Origin: Megascapheus bottae
Taxonomy: Eukaryota; Chordata; Mammalia; Rodentia; Geomyidae
Direction of reading: 5' to 3'
Length of the DNA stretch: 64,000 nucleotides
NCBI GenBank assembly: GCA_024803745.1
Contig: JANJXV010000002.1
Coordinates: forward strand, 40,507,757 to 40,571,756
Program-made: the position numbers and the translations under genes
The notes under the pieces: generated by a model
The model's input: only the letters and a program-made list of their open reading frames with translations
The model's database searches: none
What the model was told of the DNA's origin: nothing
Shown: positions 33,275 through 45,095 of the stretch, piece after piece
Position numbering within the stretch: the first letter of the stretch is position 1
How the letters are laid out: each line of letters starts with the position of its first letter

Positions 33275-33342
33275 ATGAGAGGAGAGGAGAGGAGAGAAGA
33301 GAGAGAAGGAGAGAGAGAGAGATACTGAGAGAGAGAGGAACT
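33275..33342. repeat. GA-rich simple repeat
   Basis: Interrupted gagag/gaggag units. Confidence 0.9.
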
Positions 33343-34217
33343 AGAAACTACATTTTATCTAACAACTAAACTGCATTTAAACACTTAAGAAAACTTTGTT
33401 CTCATAGTGTGAGTTATTCAATTTAAACAGTAGAGTTTAGACAGAAGTCATTTCCAGTTGTTTCCAGGCAATTCTTTTGGAAGAAGAAAAAAGTTCCATT
33501 TGATCAAATTTTAAAATGTTCCATTAAGTGTTATGTGAGGGGCCATGGGAGATGTCAAAATGAAGCACACACACTTAGTGTATTAGATGGGTTTCTCTCA
33601 GCTCAAGTTAGAACAACAGACAAAAACCACTACATATGTCACAGTGAAGGTCGAGCCTGAAGGCTAAAGAAAGAGAGTAAAGGAAGAGATTACTTCTGTC
33701 TGGGAGATCAGCACCTTCTCATTTTCAGGCAGAGCACTGAGCCACATTAAGCCAGTATATCTGAGTATCACAGAGAATTTGGAGAGGACTTGGCCAGCCC
33801 CATTTATTGACGTTCACAAAGGATTATATTTAAATCATTGGAGACCAGTGAGAATCTGTCCTCCATTTGGGGAGGAAATTCTTTCCTTAAAGGAGATTCG
33901 GTAGCTATTCTTATGCATTCATCTCAGTATTTAAGTCTTGACTTGCTGTCAAAAAGCTGGCTTCAACTCATAATTAGGATTTGCTCTGTTTGCATTTGAT
34001 GAATACTGGTAATATTGGTGTGCCTCTTTACTATTAGAGGTCATCATTAGATATTTGGGTACCTCTAGATCATTGCAGTTTTGTTAGCTAATTAACCACT
34101 TAAACAAAATGTTTCAAAAGTCAGGTTAGGAAGTTAATGTTATTGAGAGTTTTGGATTGGAGACATGGTTCCTATTTTATTACCTTTAGCAAAATTATTT
34201 CAAATCTCTAAACCTCA
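33343..34217. other. Single-copy stretch, nothing recognised
   Basis: No gene or repeat family seen. Confidence 0.5.
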
Positions 34218-34705
34218 CTTTTTTAAAAAAAAGTGGTATTTTATTGTTGGGGTAATATATAGAGAGATTACAGTTATATTCTTCAGATAGTGTGTATATT
34301 GCTTCTTGAATATTGATTCCCTTTCTCATGTTTTTGTCCTACTTTCTCTTGATCCACCCCTCCCAATCATCTTGTTTTTCCCCTTCCCTTCCATATTCCA
34401 AATAAACAAACACATATATACAATATACCATGTAACAAAGTCAGATATAGTAACAACATGAGATAAACCATAAGGGGAAGAAAGAGAAAATAAATAACTT
34501 CACATAGTACAGTAAGAACAACAAACATAGATAAACCTCTTGTTTCTATATCTTAGAGTTCGTTTTGCTTAGGTTCATCTTATATGGCCATATGTACATA
34601 GTTTTTGAACTATTGTGATCCTCTGCTAGGAAAATCCTAGATATTTACTAATTATTATACAGGAGGGAATCTATTAAGCCCATGTTCCTATGGGTCTGGC
34701 TTACT

Positions 34706-34891
34706 TCACTTAATACAATGTTTTTCCAAGTCCTTCCATTTCCTTACAAATGGGGCGATGTCATTCTTTCTGATGGCAGCATAGAATTCCATGGTGCAAA
34801 TAAACCATATCTTCTTGATCCATTCATTTATTGAGGGGCATCTGGGTTGATTCCATATCTTTGCTATGGTAAATAGTGCTGCAATGAACAT
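34706..34891 (-). pseudogene. L1 ORF2 extreme C-terminal remnant
   Basis: 61-codon frame with FTIAKIWNQPRCPS and MEFYAAIRKNDIAPFV, the last part of L1 ORF2 protein. Isolated from upstream ORF2 by stops and shifts. Confidence 0.88.
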
Positions 34892-35533
34892 CGTCGTGCT
34901 GGTGGATTTAGTATGTCCTTGTTTCTGGACATTTGAGTAAATGCACAGGAGTGGAATTGCTGGGTCATAGGGGTGATCTATATTTAGTCTGGGGAATCTC
35001 CATACTGCTTTCCAGAGTGGTTGACCGAGTTTACACTCCCATCAACAGTGTAGTAGTATTCCCTTCTGTCTATCCCCACCAACATATGTTGTTATTGGAT
35101 TTCTAGATCATGATCATTGTAATTGGAGTGAGGTGGAATCTCAAAATTGTTTTGATTTGCATTTCTTTTATGGCCAGAGATGTAGAACATTTCTTCAAGT
35201 GTCTCTGGGACATTCTTATTTCTTCTTTAGAGAAGACTCTCTTTTAAGTCTTTGGCCCATCTTTTGATGGGATGGTTGCTACTTTGAGGATTTGTTTCTG
35301 GAGAGATTAAATTTGTTGAGCTCTAGGTATATTTTAGATATGAGGCTTTTGTCTATTGTATGGCTAGTGAATATCCTCTGTAGGCTTTCCATTTAGCTTG
35401 CTAGCTATGTCCTTTGCCATACAGAAGCCCTGCAGTTTAATGCAGTCCCATTTGTCTAAACTTGCTTTAATTTGTTGTGTTTCTGGGTCTTTATTAAGAA
35501 AGTTTCATCTGTATTAAGGAGACCGAATGTGTC

Positions 35534-35782
35534 TCCTATTCCTTCTTTTTTTTTATTTATTTTTATTTTTATTTTTATTTTTGCCAGTCCTGGACTTGAG
35601 CTCAGGGCCTGAACACTGTCCTTGGACTTTCTCAAGGCTAGAGCTCTACCACTTGAGCCTCAGCACCACTTCTGGCTTTTTTGTATGTATGTGGTACCGA
35701 GGAATCGAACCCAGGTCTTCATGCATGCTAGGCAAGCACTTTAACCACTAGGCCAAACTCCCGGCCCCTCCTATTCCTTCTT
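35534..35782 (-). mobile_element. Recent dimeric SINE inside L1, perfect TSD
   Basis: A perfect 14-base duplication of L1 sequence, tcctattccttctt, lies at 35534-35547 and 35769-35782. Between them is a full-length dimeric SINE on the minus strand with intact A and B boxes. Its tail is (ATTTTT)n-like, so it has started to become a microsatellite. The insertion must postdate the L1. Confidence 0.95.
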
Positions 35783-36010
35783 ATAAAGTGTTTTGGTTAC
35801 TATAGCTCTGTAATAGAGTCTAATGTTTGGTATTGAAATTCCTCCTGTACTGTTCTTTCTGCTAAGAATTGTCGTTGCTATATGGGGTCTTTTATTATTC
35901 CATATGAAATTTAGGATTGCCTCTTCTGTTTCTTTAAAGAATGACATTGGGATATTGAAGGGTATTGCATTGAATTTGTAGGTAGGCTTTGGCAGGATTG
36001 CCGTTTTCAT
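35771..36010 (-). pseudogene. L1 ORF2 remnant, mid-region
   Basis: 79-codon frame with [25 protein letters not shown] and [14 protein letters not shown], matching the post-RT part of L1 ORF2. Its last residues run into the SINE target site. Dead debris. Confidence 0.92.
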
Positions 36011-36088
36011 GATGTTAATTCTTCCAATCCAGGAGCATGAGAGGTTTTACCATTTCCTCAATTCTACCTTAATTTCCTTTTTCTGGAT

Positions 36089-36364
36089 TTAAAGGTTTTC
36101 ATCATAAAGGTCCTTTACATTCTTAGTTAAGTTAATTCCTACGTACTTTATGTTCTTTGAGGATATTGTAAAAGGAGTTGCCTTCCTCATTTTTGACTCT
36201 CTCTTCTCATTGTTGGCATACAGGAAAGCTGTTGATTTTTGAGGGTTCATTTTATACCCTGCTACCTTGCCAAAGTTTCGAATAAGCTCAAGCAACTTGG
36301 GAGTGGAGTCTATAGGGTTCTTTAAATACAGAATTATGTCATAAGCAAAGAGGGAAAGTTTCAC
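36089..36364 (-). pseudogene. L1 ORF2 reverse transcriptase remnant, catalytic site changed
   Basis: 91-codon frame starting [14 protein letters not shown], the reverse transcriptase active-site segment, followed by [18 protein letters not shown] and [12 protein letters not shown]1 enzymes carry FADD at this point; here the first aspartate codon reads TAT (complement of 36341-36343), giving FAYD, so the site is dead even apart from the truncation. The two metal-binding aspartates are established for this family. Confidence 0.9.
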
Positions 36365-36542
36365 TTCCTTTTTCTCTATTTTGGATTTTTTCCCCTAAAT
36401 CTTATTGGATTTGTTCTGTTGCTTTGTTTGATTGTTACTTTGAATCTAAACTTCTTAGGAGAAGCCAGAGGTGAGTTATAATTACAGGAGGGATTTATTT
36501 ATTTGTTTGGATAAATTAATTACTTACTTAAACATTTTAATC

Positions 36543-36768
36543 ATACTGGATCCTGATGGCTCATGCCTATAGATCTATCTACTGGGGAGGGTGAGATCTG
36601 AGTATCACGATTCAAAGCCAGCCTGGGCAGGAAAAATCTGGAAGACACATCACCAGTGAACCTCCAGAAATCTTAATGGTAGAGGTGTGGCTCTTGTTGT
36701 TGAGTGACAATCTTGAGTGAAAAAGGTAAGAGTGCCCAGGGTGAGTTCAAGCTCAAGTACAGGCAGGT
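36543..36768 (+). mobile_element. 7SL/tRNA-like dimeric SINE
   Basis: Head tgatggctcatgcctataga and gagatctgagtatcacgatt, then caaagccagcctgggcagga, then the right monomer with gtgtggctcttgttgttgag and gtgagttcaagctcaagtac. The tail has become a (CA)n run. Confidence 0.82.
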
Positions 36769-36779
36769 ACACACACACA

Positions 36780-36819
<40 letters not shown>
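36769..36819. repeat. (CA)n microsatellite at SINE tail
   Basis: CA run with one acat interruption near 36785, starting exactly where the SINE body ends. Confidence 0.95.
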
Positions 36820-36821
<2 letters not shown>

Positions 36822-38303
36822 CCCACACCCCCACACACCAGACACAAATTAGCTGAAATGGATTCCCCCCCACCCCAAGTTTTACCTATTTGTTTTTGCT
36901 AAGTCACCTGTATGTGTCAGACCTGGTATTATCTTAGAGTTCTCTCTCTCAAGCCTTCTGGGACCCCACACTGAGGCCCCTCTTGCCTCTCCTTGACTCC
37001 AACATGGAACACTTATTCTGTGTATAGGAGTCCTCTAGAGTGGTGAGAGCCCAGGACTGACTGGAAAACTAAGCTAAAATTTTCTTTATATAGTTGTACC
37101 TTTATGGATTAACTGAGTCTTGTCTTTCCCTTTATTTATTTGCACTCACAGAGAAGAACTCCAGAGCGTTGGCATTAAGGACCCTTTAAAAGACAAAGCA
37201 GTTGATTATTCTTATCATCAAAGAAGATGCTCACACTGGTGCAGCTAAAAAGCACTGTAGGAAAATAGCTCCTTGGCAGAATTGTGCTCTCAAGGGCGGA
37301 TATCTTCAAGCTATGCTTGACTCCTAAGAGCAGAGAGACTACCAAGTATACAATGCCAAGGACTGGGGAGCATGTTGAACTGCAGGCAGAAGCATCTCAT
37401 GTGAGATTGTGAGTGACCTTTCTAGATACCCATCAAAGGAAACACTCCCAGTGATTTGCATTTCTTCTCCATGAGAACACTAAAGTGAGTCTCCACCAAA
37501 ATGCACAGTTCCCTTCTTGAGTTGGGAATTAATGGCTTGAATTTAAACAATCATTTCACTTACTTGTGTTGTTCCTGCTGTCAGGAAGGTCCTTTCTACT
37601 GCTGTACTTCCGAGTTTGGGAGAACTCCTACAGTGCCTTTAGTACCAAAATAAACCTGATTAGTTCTAATAAGCCCTTATCTAGTATCTGGTAGTTTGCC
37701 AGAAATAAGTACTTCAGACACCATCAAGAAGGTACTTCATGAAGAAATAATGAACTAAAAAAGTGATTCTGCTTTTTCTGATCACCATATGTTGCCAATT
37801 CAAAACAATGCCAGTGAAGACATAGACCTCACTGAGTGTCTTCTCTAGCTGTGACCTTCTTTATCCTTGGTAATACTGTTGCAAAGTCCTAAGTATTTGC
37901 ATATAGTAATTAAGTGATAAAGTAATTTACATATAGACAATACCTCTGACTTATTCAGCATAACTGGATTTCTACATGTGTGCTCTATAGTTAGGAAGAA
38001 ATATATATGTTCAAATTTGTATTCTAATACTCACTGGACTGCAGGCTACTAGACTAAGAGTTTTCTGGCTGCTTCATTATAGATGCAAGTGAATATGAAG
38101 GAATGAAGGAATGCAACCTTTTCTACCAGAACTATAGAAGGATTGTGCATATAGTATCCAGTTTGTGAAATGATCTGGATATTAGTTCAAAGTTCAAGGA
38201 AAAACTCATTTTCTGAATTTTTTTATGATTAGGCATTTAATATGTGTGAATAATTTTTTCTAGTCTGTTAAATAGAAAGACTATGAAATGATTTTTATTT
38301 TAT
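36820..38303. other. Single-copy stretch, nothing recognised
   Basis: About 1.5 kb with only short chance frames and no repeat family I can name. Confidence 0.5.
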
Positions 38304-38785
38304 TTTATTTTTCATTGTTGGGGTTAAATATAGAGGGTTTACAGTTATATTTGCCATATAGTAGCTACGTTACTTCTCATACACGGATACCCCTTCTCAT
38401 GTTTTTGTCCCCATTTCCTCCTCCCACCCTCTCTCAATCATCTTGTTTTCCCCTTTCCCTTTCCTATTTCAAATAAACAAATAAACATAAATACATATAT
38501 TTATATATAATATACCAGGTAACAAACTCAGATACAGTAACAATATGAGATTAATCAAAGGGCAACAATGGAGAAAATAAATAACAATAAATTAAGAACA
38601 ACAATCAGACAACATAAAGCTCTTGTTTCCATATCCTTGATCCTTTCATTTAGTCTCATCCTACTTAGCCTGATGTACCTAGGTTTTGTGCTATTGTAAT
38701 CCTCTGCTAGGAGAGTACTAGAGTGTACTAATTATTACAAGTAAGGGAAACCATTGAGCATATGTTCCTTTGGTTCTGGCTTACT

Positions 38786-38977
38786 TCACTTAATATGATT
38801 TTTTCCAAGTATTTCCATTTCCTTACAAATGGGGTGATGTGTGATGTCATTTTTTCTGACAGCAGCATAGAATTTCATTGTGTATAAATACCATATCTTC
38901 TTGATCCAATCATCTACTGAGGGGCATCTGGGTTGGTTCCATATCTTTGCTATGGTAAATAGTGCTGCAATGAACAT
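38786..38977 (-). pseudogene. L1 ORF2 extreme C-terminal remnant
   Basis: 63-codon frame with FTIAKIWNQPRCPSVDDW and MKFYAAVRKNDITHH. It carries an extra gtgatgt unit near 38838 that shifts the last residues relative to the copy at 34706. Confidence 0.88.
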
Positions 38978-39119
38978 CGTTGTGCTAGTGGCTTTAGTAT
39001 GTCCTTGTTTATGGACAATTGGGTAAATGCCAAGTAGTGGAATTGCTGGGTCATAGGAGAGCTCTATGTTTAGTGTTTTGAAGAATCGCTATACTGATTT
39101 CCATGGTGGTTAAATGAGT

Positions 39120-39389
39120 TTACACTCCCCCCCAACAGTGTAGTAGGGATCCCTCCTGGCCACATCCCCTCCAGCATCTGTTGTTATTAGATTTCTTAAT
39201 CATGGTCATTCTAACTGGAGTGAGGTGGAATCTCAAAGTTGTTTTGATTTGCATTTCTTTTATGGCCAGAGATGTCAAACATTCCTTCAAGTGTCTACTT
39301 ATTTCCTCTTCAGAGAAGCCTCTCTTTAAGTCTTTGGCCCATCTTTTAATGGGATAGTTGTTTCTTTGAAGATTTGTTTTTGGAGACAT
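39120..39389 (-). pseudogene. L1 ORF2 C-terminal remnant
   Basis: 89-codon frame with [32 protein letters not shown] and [15 protein letters not shown], ending early (GGV, then stop) at a C-run near 39127 that differs from other copies. Confidence 0.9.
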
Positions 39390-39403
39390 TCAATTTATGT
39401 ATT

Positions 39404-39580
39404 TATTTATCTTAAATTTTTATTTTATTTATTATGTAGGTAATGTATAGAGGGGTTCCAGTTACATTCACCAGATAGTAGGTGCATTATTTCTTAGGAT
39501 TTTATTCCCATTTCCCTCTCCCACCCCCTCCCAATTATCTTGTTTTCCTCCCTTCCCTTTCTTATTTCAAATAAATAAAT
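39404..39580 (-). mobile_element. L1 3'-end stub nested inside L1 ORF2
   Basis: Interrupts the outer L1 between gacattcaatttat and gatatattttagatatgagg. It is the reverse complement of the older L1 terminus (tgtaggtaatgtatagaggg, ttaccttcaccagatagtag-like text, ccaattatcttgttttcctc), and it ends just past the purine tract. Flanking atttat/aataaat text makes the exact target site ambiguous. Confidence 0.88.
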
Positions 39581-39963
39581 TGCTGTAGATATATTTTAGA
39601 TATGAGGCCTTTGTCTGTTGTATGGTTAGAGAAGATCTTCTCCCACTCTGAAGGCTATCTATGTAACTTGCTAGCTATGTCCTTTGTCATATAGAAGCCC
39701 TGAAGTTTAATGCAGTCCCATTTGTCTAAACTTGCTTTAGTTTGATGTGTTTCTGGGTCTTTATTAAGAAAGTTTCAACCTGTGCCAAGGAGACCTAGTG
39801 TATCTCCTATTCCTTCTTGTAAAGTTTTCAGTGTATCTGCTTTTACCTCTAGGTCTTTGATCCATTTGTAGTTAATCCTGGTGCAGGGTGATACAGAAGG
39901 ATCCAACTTTAGTTTTCTGCAGGTGAGATTAACCAGTTCTGCCAGCACCACTTGTTGAAGAAG

Positions 39964-40308
39964 CTATCTTTCTTTCATTCTGTTTTTTGCTCCTTCATCA
40001 AAGATTAGGTCATCATAGGTTTGTGAGTTGATTTCTGGGTCTTCAGCTCTATTCCATTGGTTCTCAGGCCTGTTCTTGTGCCAGTACCAAGCTGTTTTCA
40101 TTAGTATAGCTCTGTAATAGAGTCTGAAGTTTGGTATTGAAATTCCTCCTGCACTGTTCTTTCTGCTTAGAATTGTTTTTGTTATAAGGGATATTTTATT
40201 ATTCCATATGAAATTTTGGATTGCTTCTTCTATTAAAAATGTCACTGTGGTATTTATGGGTAGTGCATTGAATTTGTAGATAGCCCTTGGCAGGATTGCC
40301 ATTTTCAT
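39964..40308 (-). pseudogene. L1 ORF2 remnant, mid-region
   Basis: 114-codon frame with [53 protein letters not shown] and LIFDEGAKNR. Best-preserved ORF2 segment in the window. No start context of its own. Confidence 0.93.
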
Positions 40309-40365
40309 GATGTTAATTCTTCCAATCCAGGAGCTTAGGAGGTTTTTCCATTTCCTCAGTTCTTA

Positions 40366-40929
40366 TGCAATCATTTTTAATGATGGCATCATTTCTCCAG
40401 ACAAAACTCACTGATTTTCTGTGTAAATCTCTTGTAGTTCCTTTATTTTCTTTGGTAGATATTATATTTACAGTATAAGTATACTGTAATGTATTAATCT
40501 ATTCTCCTGCTTCCAAATATTTTGGATGAATGCATAAAAGCTATACTGAGTCAATCCTAATAAAACTGCTAAAAAGATAAGAAATATGTCAACTATATCT
40601 CTTAGAATTTTTTTATGTATTTACCCTGAGTACTCATTTTCTCATTCCCTACTGACATATTTTTCTTACATATTCTAGCTGACAGTGTCTAAATATTCAG
40701 TTACCTTAATCTTCTCATAGCCATTGTTGACTTGCCTGAATGAAACATATGAACAATTCAGGACAAGTATTATAATCCTTTGAAATCTAAGAGTAATCAC
40801 AATCAGAGAGAGACAGACAGATTTTGGAACTGATTAAGATATATTGCCCAGTAGGAATCATTGTACAACATGAAGAAGTAAATATCACACACTATTAGAA
40901 ACAGCCTTGATATATTTAGTTTTTTTTCT
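40366..40929. other. Single-copy stretch, AT-rich
   Basis: Nothing recognised beyond the L1 boundary. Confidence 0.5.
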
Positions 40930-41168
40930 TTTTTGGTCAGTGATAGGACTCAAATTCAGTCCTAGATGGTGTCTCTGAGCTCTTTTTTGCTAAAGGCTAG
41001 CACAAGGCATTACCACTTTGAGCCACAGCTCCCCTTTCTGTGTTCTAGTGGTTGATTGGAGAGAAGACCCTTATAGACTTTTGTGTCCTGGCTGGATTTC
41101 AAGCCTGATCCTCAGATCTCAGCCCCTTGAATAGCTAGTTCTACAGGTATGAGTCACCAGTGCTCAGC
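40930..41168 (-). mobile_element. 7SL/tRNA-like dimeric SINE
   Basis: T-rich tail at 40919-40936, right monomer (gaatcactctgagc-type text, tttgagccacagctcccctt), linker ggttgattggagagaagacc, and 7SL-like head at 41100-41168 on the minus strand. Confidence 0.8.
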
Positions 41169-43574
41169 TGCTTTTCTATCTTTATGTTTACTTTCCTTTA
41201 TCTCCTTTGTTCTTCCTTCCAGCTCAGAGTAGTGTGTCCTTATTTTTCTCAAAAACTAGATAAAATTTGAGATATGTTTATTGCTATATTTGATTTGCTA
41301 TATTTATTTGATCTCTCTGGCATCTTTAAACTTTCCCTCTGTGTAGACTTCCAAACTATGCTACTCCTTCACTTTTAAAGAAAATCATAGAAGGTCATGT
41401 TGTCCTCTAACTTCCATTTTCTTTTCCTGTATGGACACATCACTTGAACATGAATATTGACCAAGATGCATTGTATACATCTACTGCTTTGTAAAATGGA
41501 AACTCCTTTGAACAACTACTTACAGAAAAAAATATTGTTTTATTAAAGAATTTATTAACATTGGTTTTTACATTATATTTCAGATGTCACGTTTAACAAA
41601 CAAGTATTCAAGAAGAGAATCTCTATATATACTGGCACATAGATTTTAGAACATAATTAAAATTAATTTGAGGGTTTGTATGTCATAAATATATATTAAT
41701 ATATGTAATAAAACATCATGTCTATAGAGTATATAGCCCATCATAGATTTTTATGTCTATGTAGTTATGTTTACATATTTTTAAAAAGGAAGATGTTGAT
41801 TACTTATCTTGTGATGTTGATGTATCTTCTATTTAATTCTACTTCTATTCATGATGTGTTTCAAATCTCCAGTTTTCTTCTTCCTGGCCTCCTCTAAACT
41901 AGGAGCATTTCAGAGGTTCAATTTGACTTTTGGCTTCTGGCAGATGTTCTGTCTGGTAACTGAGCAAGGTCTTTAAAGAATGGTCCTTGAAATTTTTATC
42001 TTCAGTCTTGTTTTCTCCCCTCAGTGCTGAACATCCACAGCTGACTATTGTACTGTTTTTATTCCCAGTGCTACATTTGCCCAGTTGGACTCTTCCTCCA
42101 TACTGGCTCAGTACCACGAATTCCTATCCCCATATGAACACCAGTATATCCCCAACAGGGCTTTTAAACTGCATCATCACCGATGTTTCCTATGTATCAT
42201 CCTTGTTTTTTGGTGTTCCCTGTGTTTCTTCAAATCATATAATCATTGGTCACAATGATTATTTCCTTACTCTACTTTCATGCCATTCTACAATTTTGTA
42301 TTAGCTGAAGTCAGTCATTACAGGGTTTATAGGATAACATGGCTTCTTTCTTTTCTCAGTTTCCACTTGATGAACTCATAACTACTCCTTTCTCAGAATG
42401 ATATTTTTAGCTCTACTCTATTTTTTAGAACCAATATAACTGATCAACATGAATTCCAGGAATGAACAAGTCTTCCTGTGGCTCACTCTGCCAGAATTTT
42501 TTTTTATGTACCACAGACTTTATATAACTTCTCACTTAGGAAATTCTCCCAAATGGGTGGGATATGCTCAAATCATATTTTTATAAAATTAAAATACCTT
42601 TATTCCATTGAACAGCTATCATTCTCAGCCACAAATTATCATTTGGTACTCTGAAAAGTGGATTACTTCTACATTATTGATTATTTCTATATTATAAGGT
42701 ACTAGGGAACTGCATTTCCCATTCTTCTTAGAACCTGGACTGTAACATTTAAGTCTTTGCATACAAAAGGAATCTTTTTTAAAAAAATTTAAAGACAGGA
42801 TGGATATTACATAATCACCTGAAAAATACATATTATTTGCAAAATCATATGATATTTTTACTTTATAGGACCCCAGTATAACTGTTAGGGTAGAGTGAAC
42901 ATTTGCTATTTTTCTTCTGAGCAATTGAACATCAAGTGATATTTGTGGATTTCCCACTGTGTCACATCTATTTGACAACATGCTAGGTCCAGAAATGGAT
43001 CTAACTTCTGTAACCTTCTGAAGACTGCATCATGCTTTTCTGAGAGGTCACTAGATCCAGTTTTGAAAAGAAAAATCAAATTTCCTAAATGTAAGTTATC
43101 AGTAACACTTTTGTATATATTTTAAAAGCAAAGCTACTTTGCTATTTCTTCACAAAAATCCAATTATTTTATATATGGCAGAAAACAATTTATCTGAATT
43201 TAGATAATTTAGTTGCTCTTAATGTTATCTAACATGTGGAAATTGTGGGTCTGGAAGGAGTATTAGGGATTGTCTATTTATAGTACTCATTTTCTCCAAG
43301 AGGGAGAGATGGAGAATTATAAGGAGAGACACTGGAACAGGAAGAGTTTATCTATGCTAAGAAATTATATATCCTTGGCTGGTATTTTTCCCTACCTGCC
43401 CTTTGTTTCAGCATTCTACATTTTCTCAATCTTGAGTCTTACCTAGGAACTACCTGAATACATTTTCTCTGAGGAAAATGCTATACTTTGCTCCCTGGCA
43501 ATCTAATCTAGTCTTCTCTATGCATTCTTCAGAATTTCTGATCCATAGAAGTCATATTGCTCTTCCGTGGATAG
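41169..43574. other. Single-copy stretch, nothing recognised
   Basis: About 2.4 kb, AT-rich. Frames such as 41987-42304 (105 codons) and 42625-42981 minus (118 codons) carry no recognisable domain and have no splice or codon support. Confidence 0.45.
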
Positions 43575-43950
43575 GGCCAGCTCATTTGTGTTCATACCTA
43601 GCTCTTCACACTTGCTGTTTCCTCTACTGGGAATATTCCACCCTAATGATTCTTTGCAGTTCTGGATTTCTGGATCATTTGGGATTCAGCTAACACATTA
43701 CTTCCCTTAAAATGATTTCTCTGGTTGCTACATAAAAACACAGTTACCGTCAATCCAGTGATTTGGTTCAATTGTTTTTTCTAACAAATATCACTATCTA
43801 CAGTGATCTTGTCTAGTCATTAGTTTATTTTATTATTGTATATTTTTACTCTTTCCTTCTCCTCCTAAACAAGAATGTAAACTCTATGAGATCCAGGACA
43901 TGATAGAGCATAGTAGAAATATACTAGATATTTTTCAGATGAATGAAGGA
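43575..43950 (+). mobile_element. L2 relic, near-complete 3' UTR
   Basis: Follows the L2 consensus order: cttcacacttgctgtttcct, ctactgggaatattccaccc, an ATCTCTGG-type patch, cagtgatcttgtctagtcat, then aagaatgtaaactctatgag and atccaggacatgatag, ending with ttttcagatgaatgaag. The coding-like frame at 43478-43693 is partly this L2. Confidence 0.8.
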
Positions 43951-44197
43951 CTTATGCTTTTGAAATAGGATATTTCCTATCATTTCCAGGGATTAGGCAG
44001 TGCTTAGAAGGTAAAATTGTATTGTTTCTTCCTCAATTAACATAGTGTTTTGGTCCTATTGGTAGTCATTATGACATATTCATAATCAATTTACAGGAAA
44101 TATTGCTGCTCCAAATCATTGACAGGCATCATCTGAATCTACTTAGAAAAAAAATTCAGCATTTAAAGAATTTTGCATTATGAAAAGATGCTCCTAG
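43951..44197. other. Single-copy stretch
   Basis: Nothing recognised. Confidence 0.5.
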
Positions 44198-44380
44198 AGC
44201 CCAGTGCCGGTAGCTCATGCCTATAATCCCAGCTACTCAGGAGGCTGAGATCTGAGGATTGTGGTTTGAAGATTGTTCAAGCAGGGATCGGAGCTGTGGC
44301 TCAATTTTAGAGTGCTAGCTGAGCAAAAAAAAAAAAAAAAAAGCTCAAACTTTCCTAGACCCTGGGTTCAAGCCCAAGAC
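44198..44380 (+). mobile_element. 7SL/tRNA-like dimeric SINE
   Basis: Head cagtgccggtagctcatgcc, tataatcccagctactcagg and aggctgagatctgaggattg is strikingly close to 7SL RNA text. A linker A-run (44325-44342) and a shortened right monomer (gaccctgggttcaagcccaa) follow. Confidence 0.85.
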
Positions 44381-44486
44381 ACTCCCTCTCCCTCCCTCCC
44401 TCTCTCCCTCCCTCCCTCCCTCCCCCCTCTCTTTCCCTTTGTGTGCCTCTGTCTCTGTCTGTCTCTTCTCTTTGTCTCTGTCTCTC

Positions 44487-44540
<54 letters not shown>
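44381..44540. repeat. Compound (CT)n(CA)n repeat at SINE tail
   Basis: A CT/CCCT-rich tract to about 44488 followed by a (CA)n run to 44540, beginning where the SINE body ends. Confidence 0.95.
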
Positions 44541-44543
<3 letters not shown>

Positions 44544-44894
44544 TCAAATGCCAGAAAAATAAGAATGAATATTTTGGGAAGGAAGCAAAACCTCATTTCC
44601 ATGTTTCTATAGAAAGAATGCCGCTGGTGCCAGCCATGTGAGCTGGGCAGTGAGGCTACCTTGGCTAGGATATTGCTGGAGTGTTCCACACTCAGAAGGC
44701 TCTTTTGTCTTGTAAATGCCTATGTGGAAGCAGCCTTTCCTGGGCTGACCTTTGCATATTGTCTACCTGGCCCCTGTCATATTGGCTGGCATTGAGTTGA
44801 ACTTATGTTTTCCTAAGACTTCATGAGCCCAGCCAATCTCTCTCCTTTTATTTTCCTATTACTTATGAGGCCAAGGTAGTTTCCTTGTTTTTAT
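44541..44894. other. Single-copy stretch
   Basis: Nothing recognised. Confidence 0.5.
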
Positions 44895-45095
44895 AAGTGT
44901 GCAAAGAAGGATTCTTATAACACTTAATCTTCAGAAAATCCTAAGTAGTGTGACTCATTTTCACATTAAGAGAGGACACTTAGAGAAGTATATAATTTGG
45001 CCAAGGTCATGCTGCAAGTGAGTTATAAAACTGGGATTTGAACTGCAATCTACCAGATTCTTTTATCTGCTGTTCTATGGTACCATCTAGTAGCA
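44895..45095 (+). mobile_element. MIR relic
   Basis: Text ttataacacttaatcttcag, actcattttcacattaagag, ggccaaggtcatgctgcaag and actgggatttgaactgcaat follows the MIR consensus over nearly its full length. Confidence 0.85.

Larger units (their letters stand above)
34218..36440 (-). mobile_element. L1 retrotransposon with SINE insertion
   Basis: The tail and older-type 3' UTR start at 34218 (A/T-rich, then gtggtattttattgttgggg). ORF2 debris follows, then a SINE at 35548-35768, then ORF2 up to the reverse transcriptase region, ending near 36440. Compared with the copy at 38304, about 260 bases are missing just after the SINE (around 35795), where ccttcttataaagt jumps to actatagctctgtaatagag. The 5' edge is blurred. 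Confidence 0.93.
38304..40365 (-). mobile_element. L1 retrotransposon with nested L1 stub
   Basis: Older-type 3' UTR from 38304, ORF2 C-terminus, an L1 stub at 39404-39580, then ORF2 continues to 40365 (aggtttttccatttcctcag). Retains more of ORF2 than the copy at 34218 and serves as the best internal reference for the family. Confidence 0.95.

Noticed and set aside
39964..40308. Possible host gene with reverse-transcriptase-like sequence
   Set aside because: The same sequence recurs at 18651 and 34218 with L1 3' UTRs and tails; it is L1 ORF2 debris.
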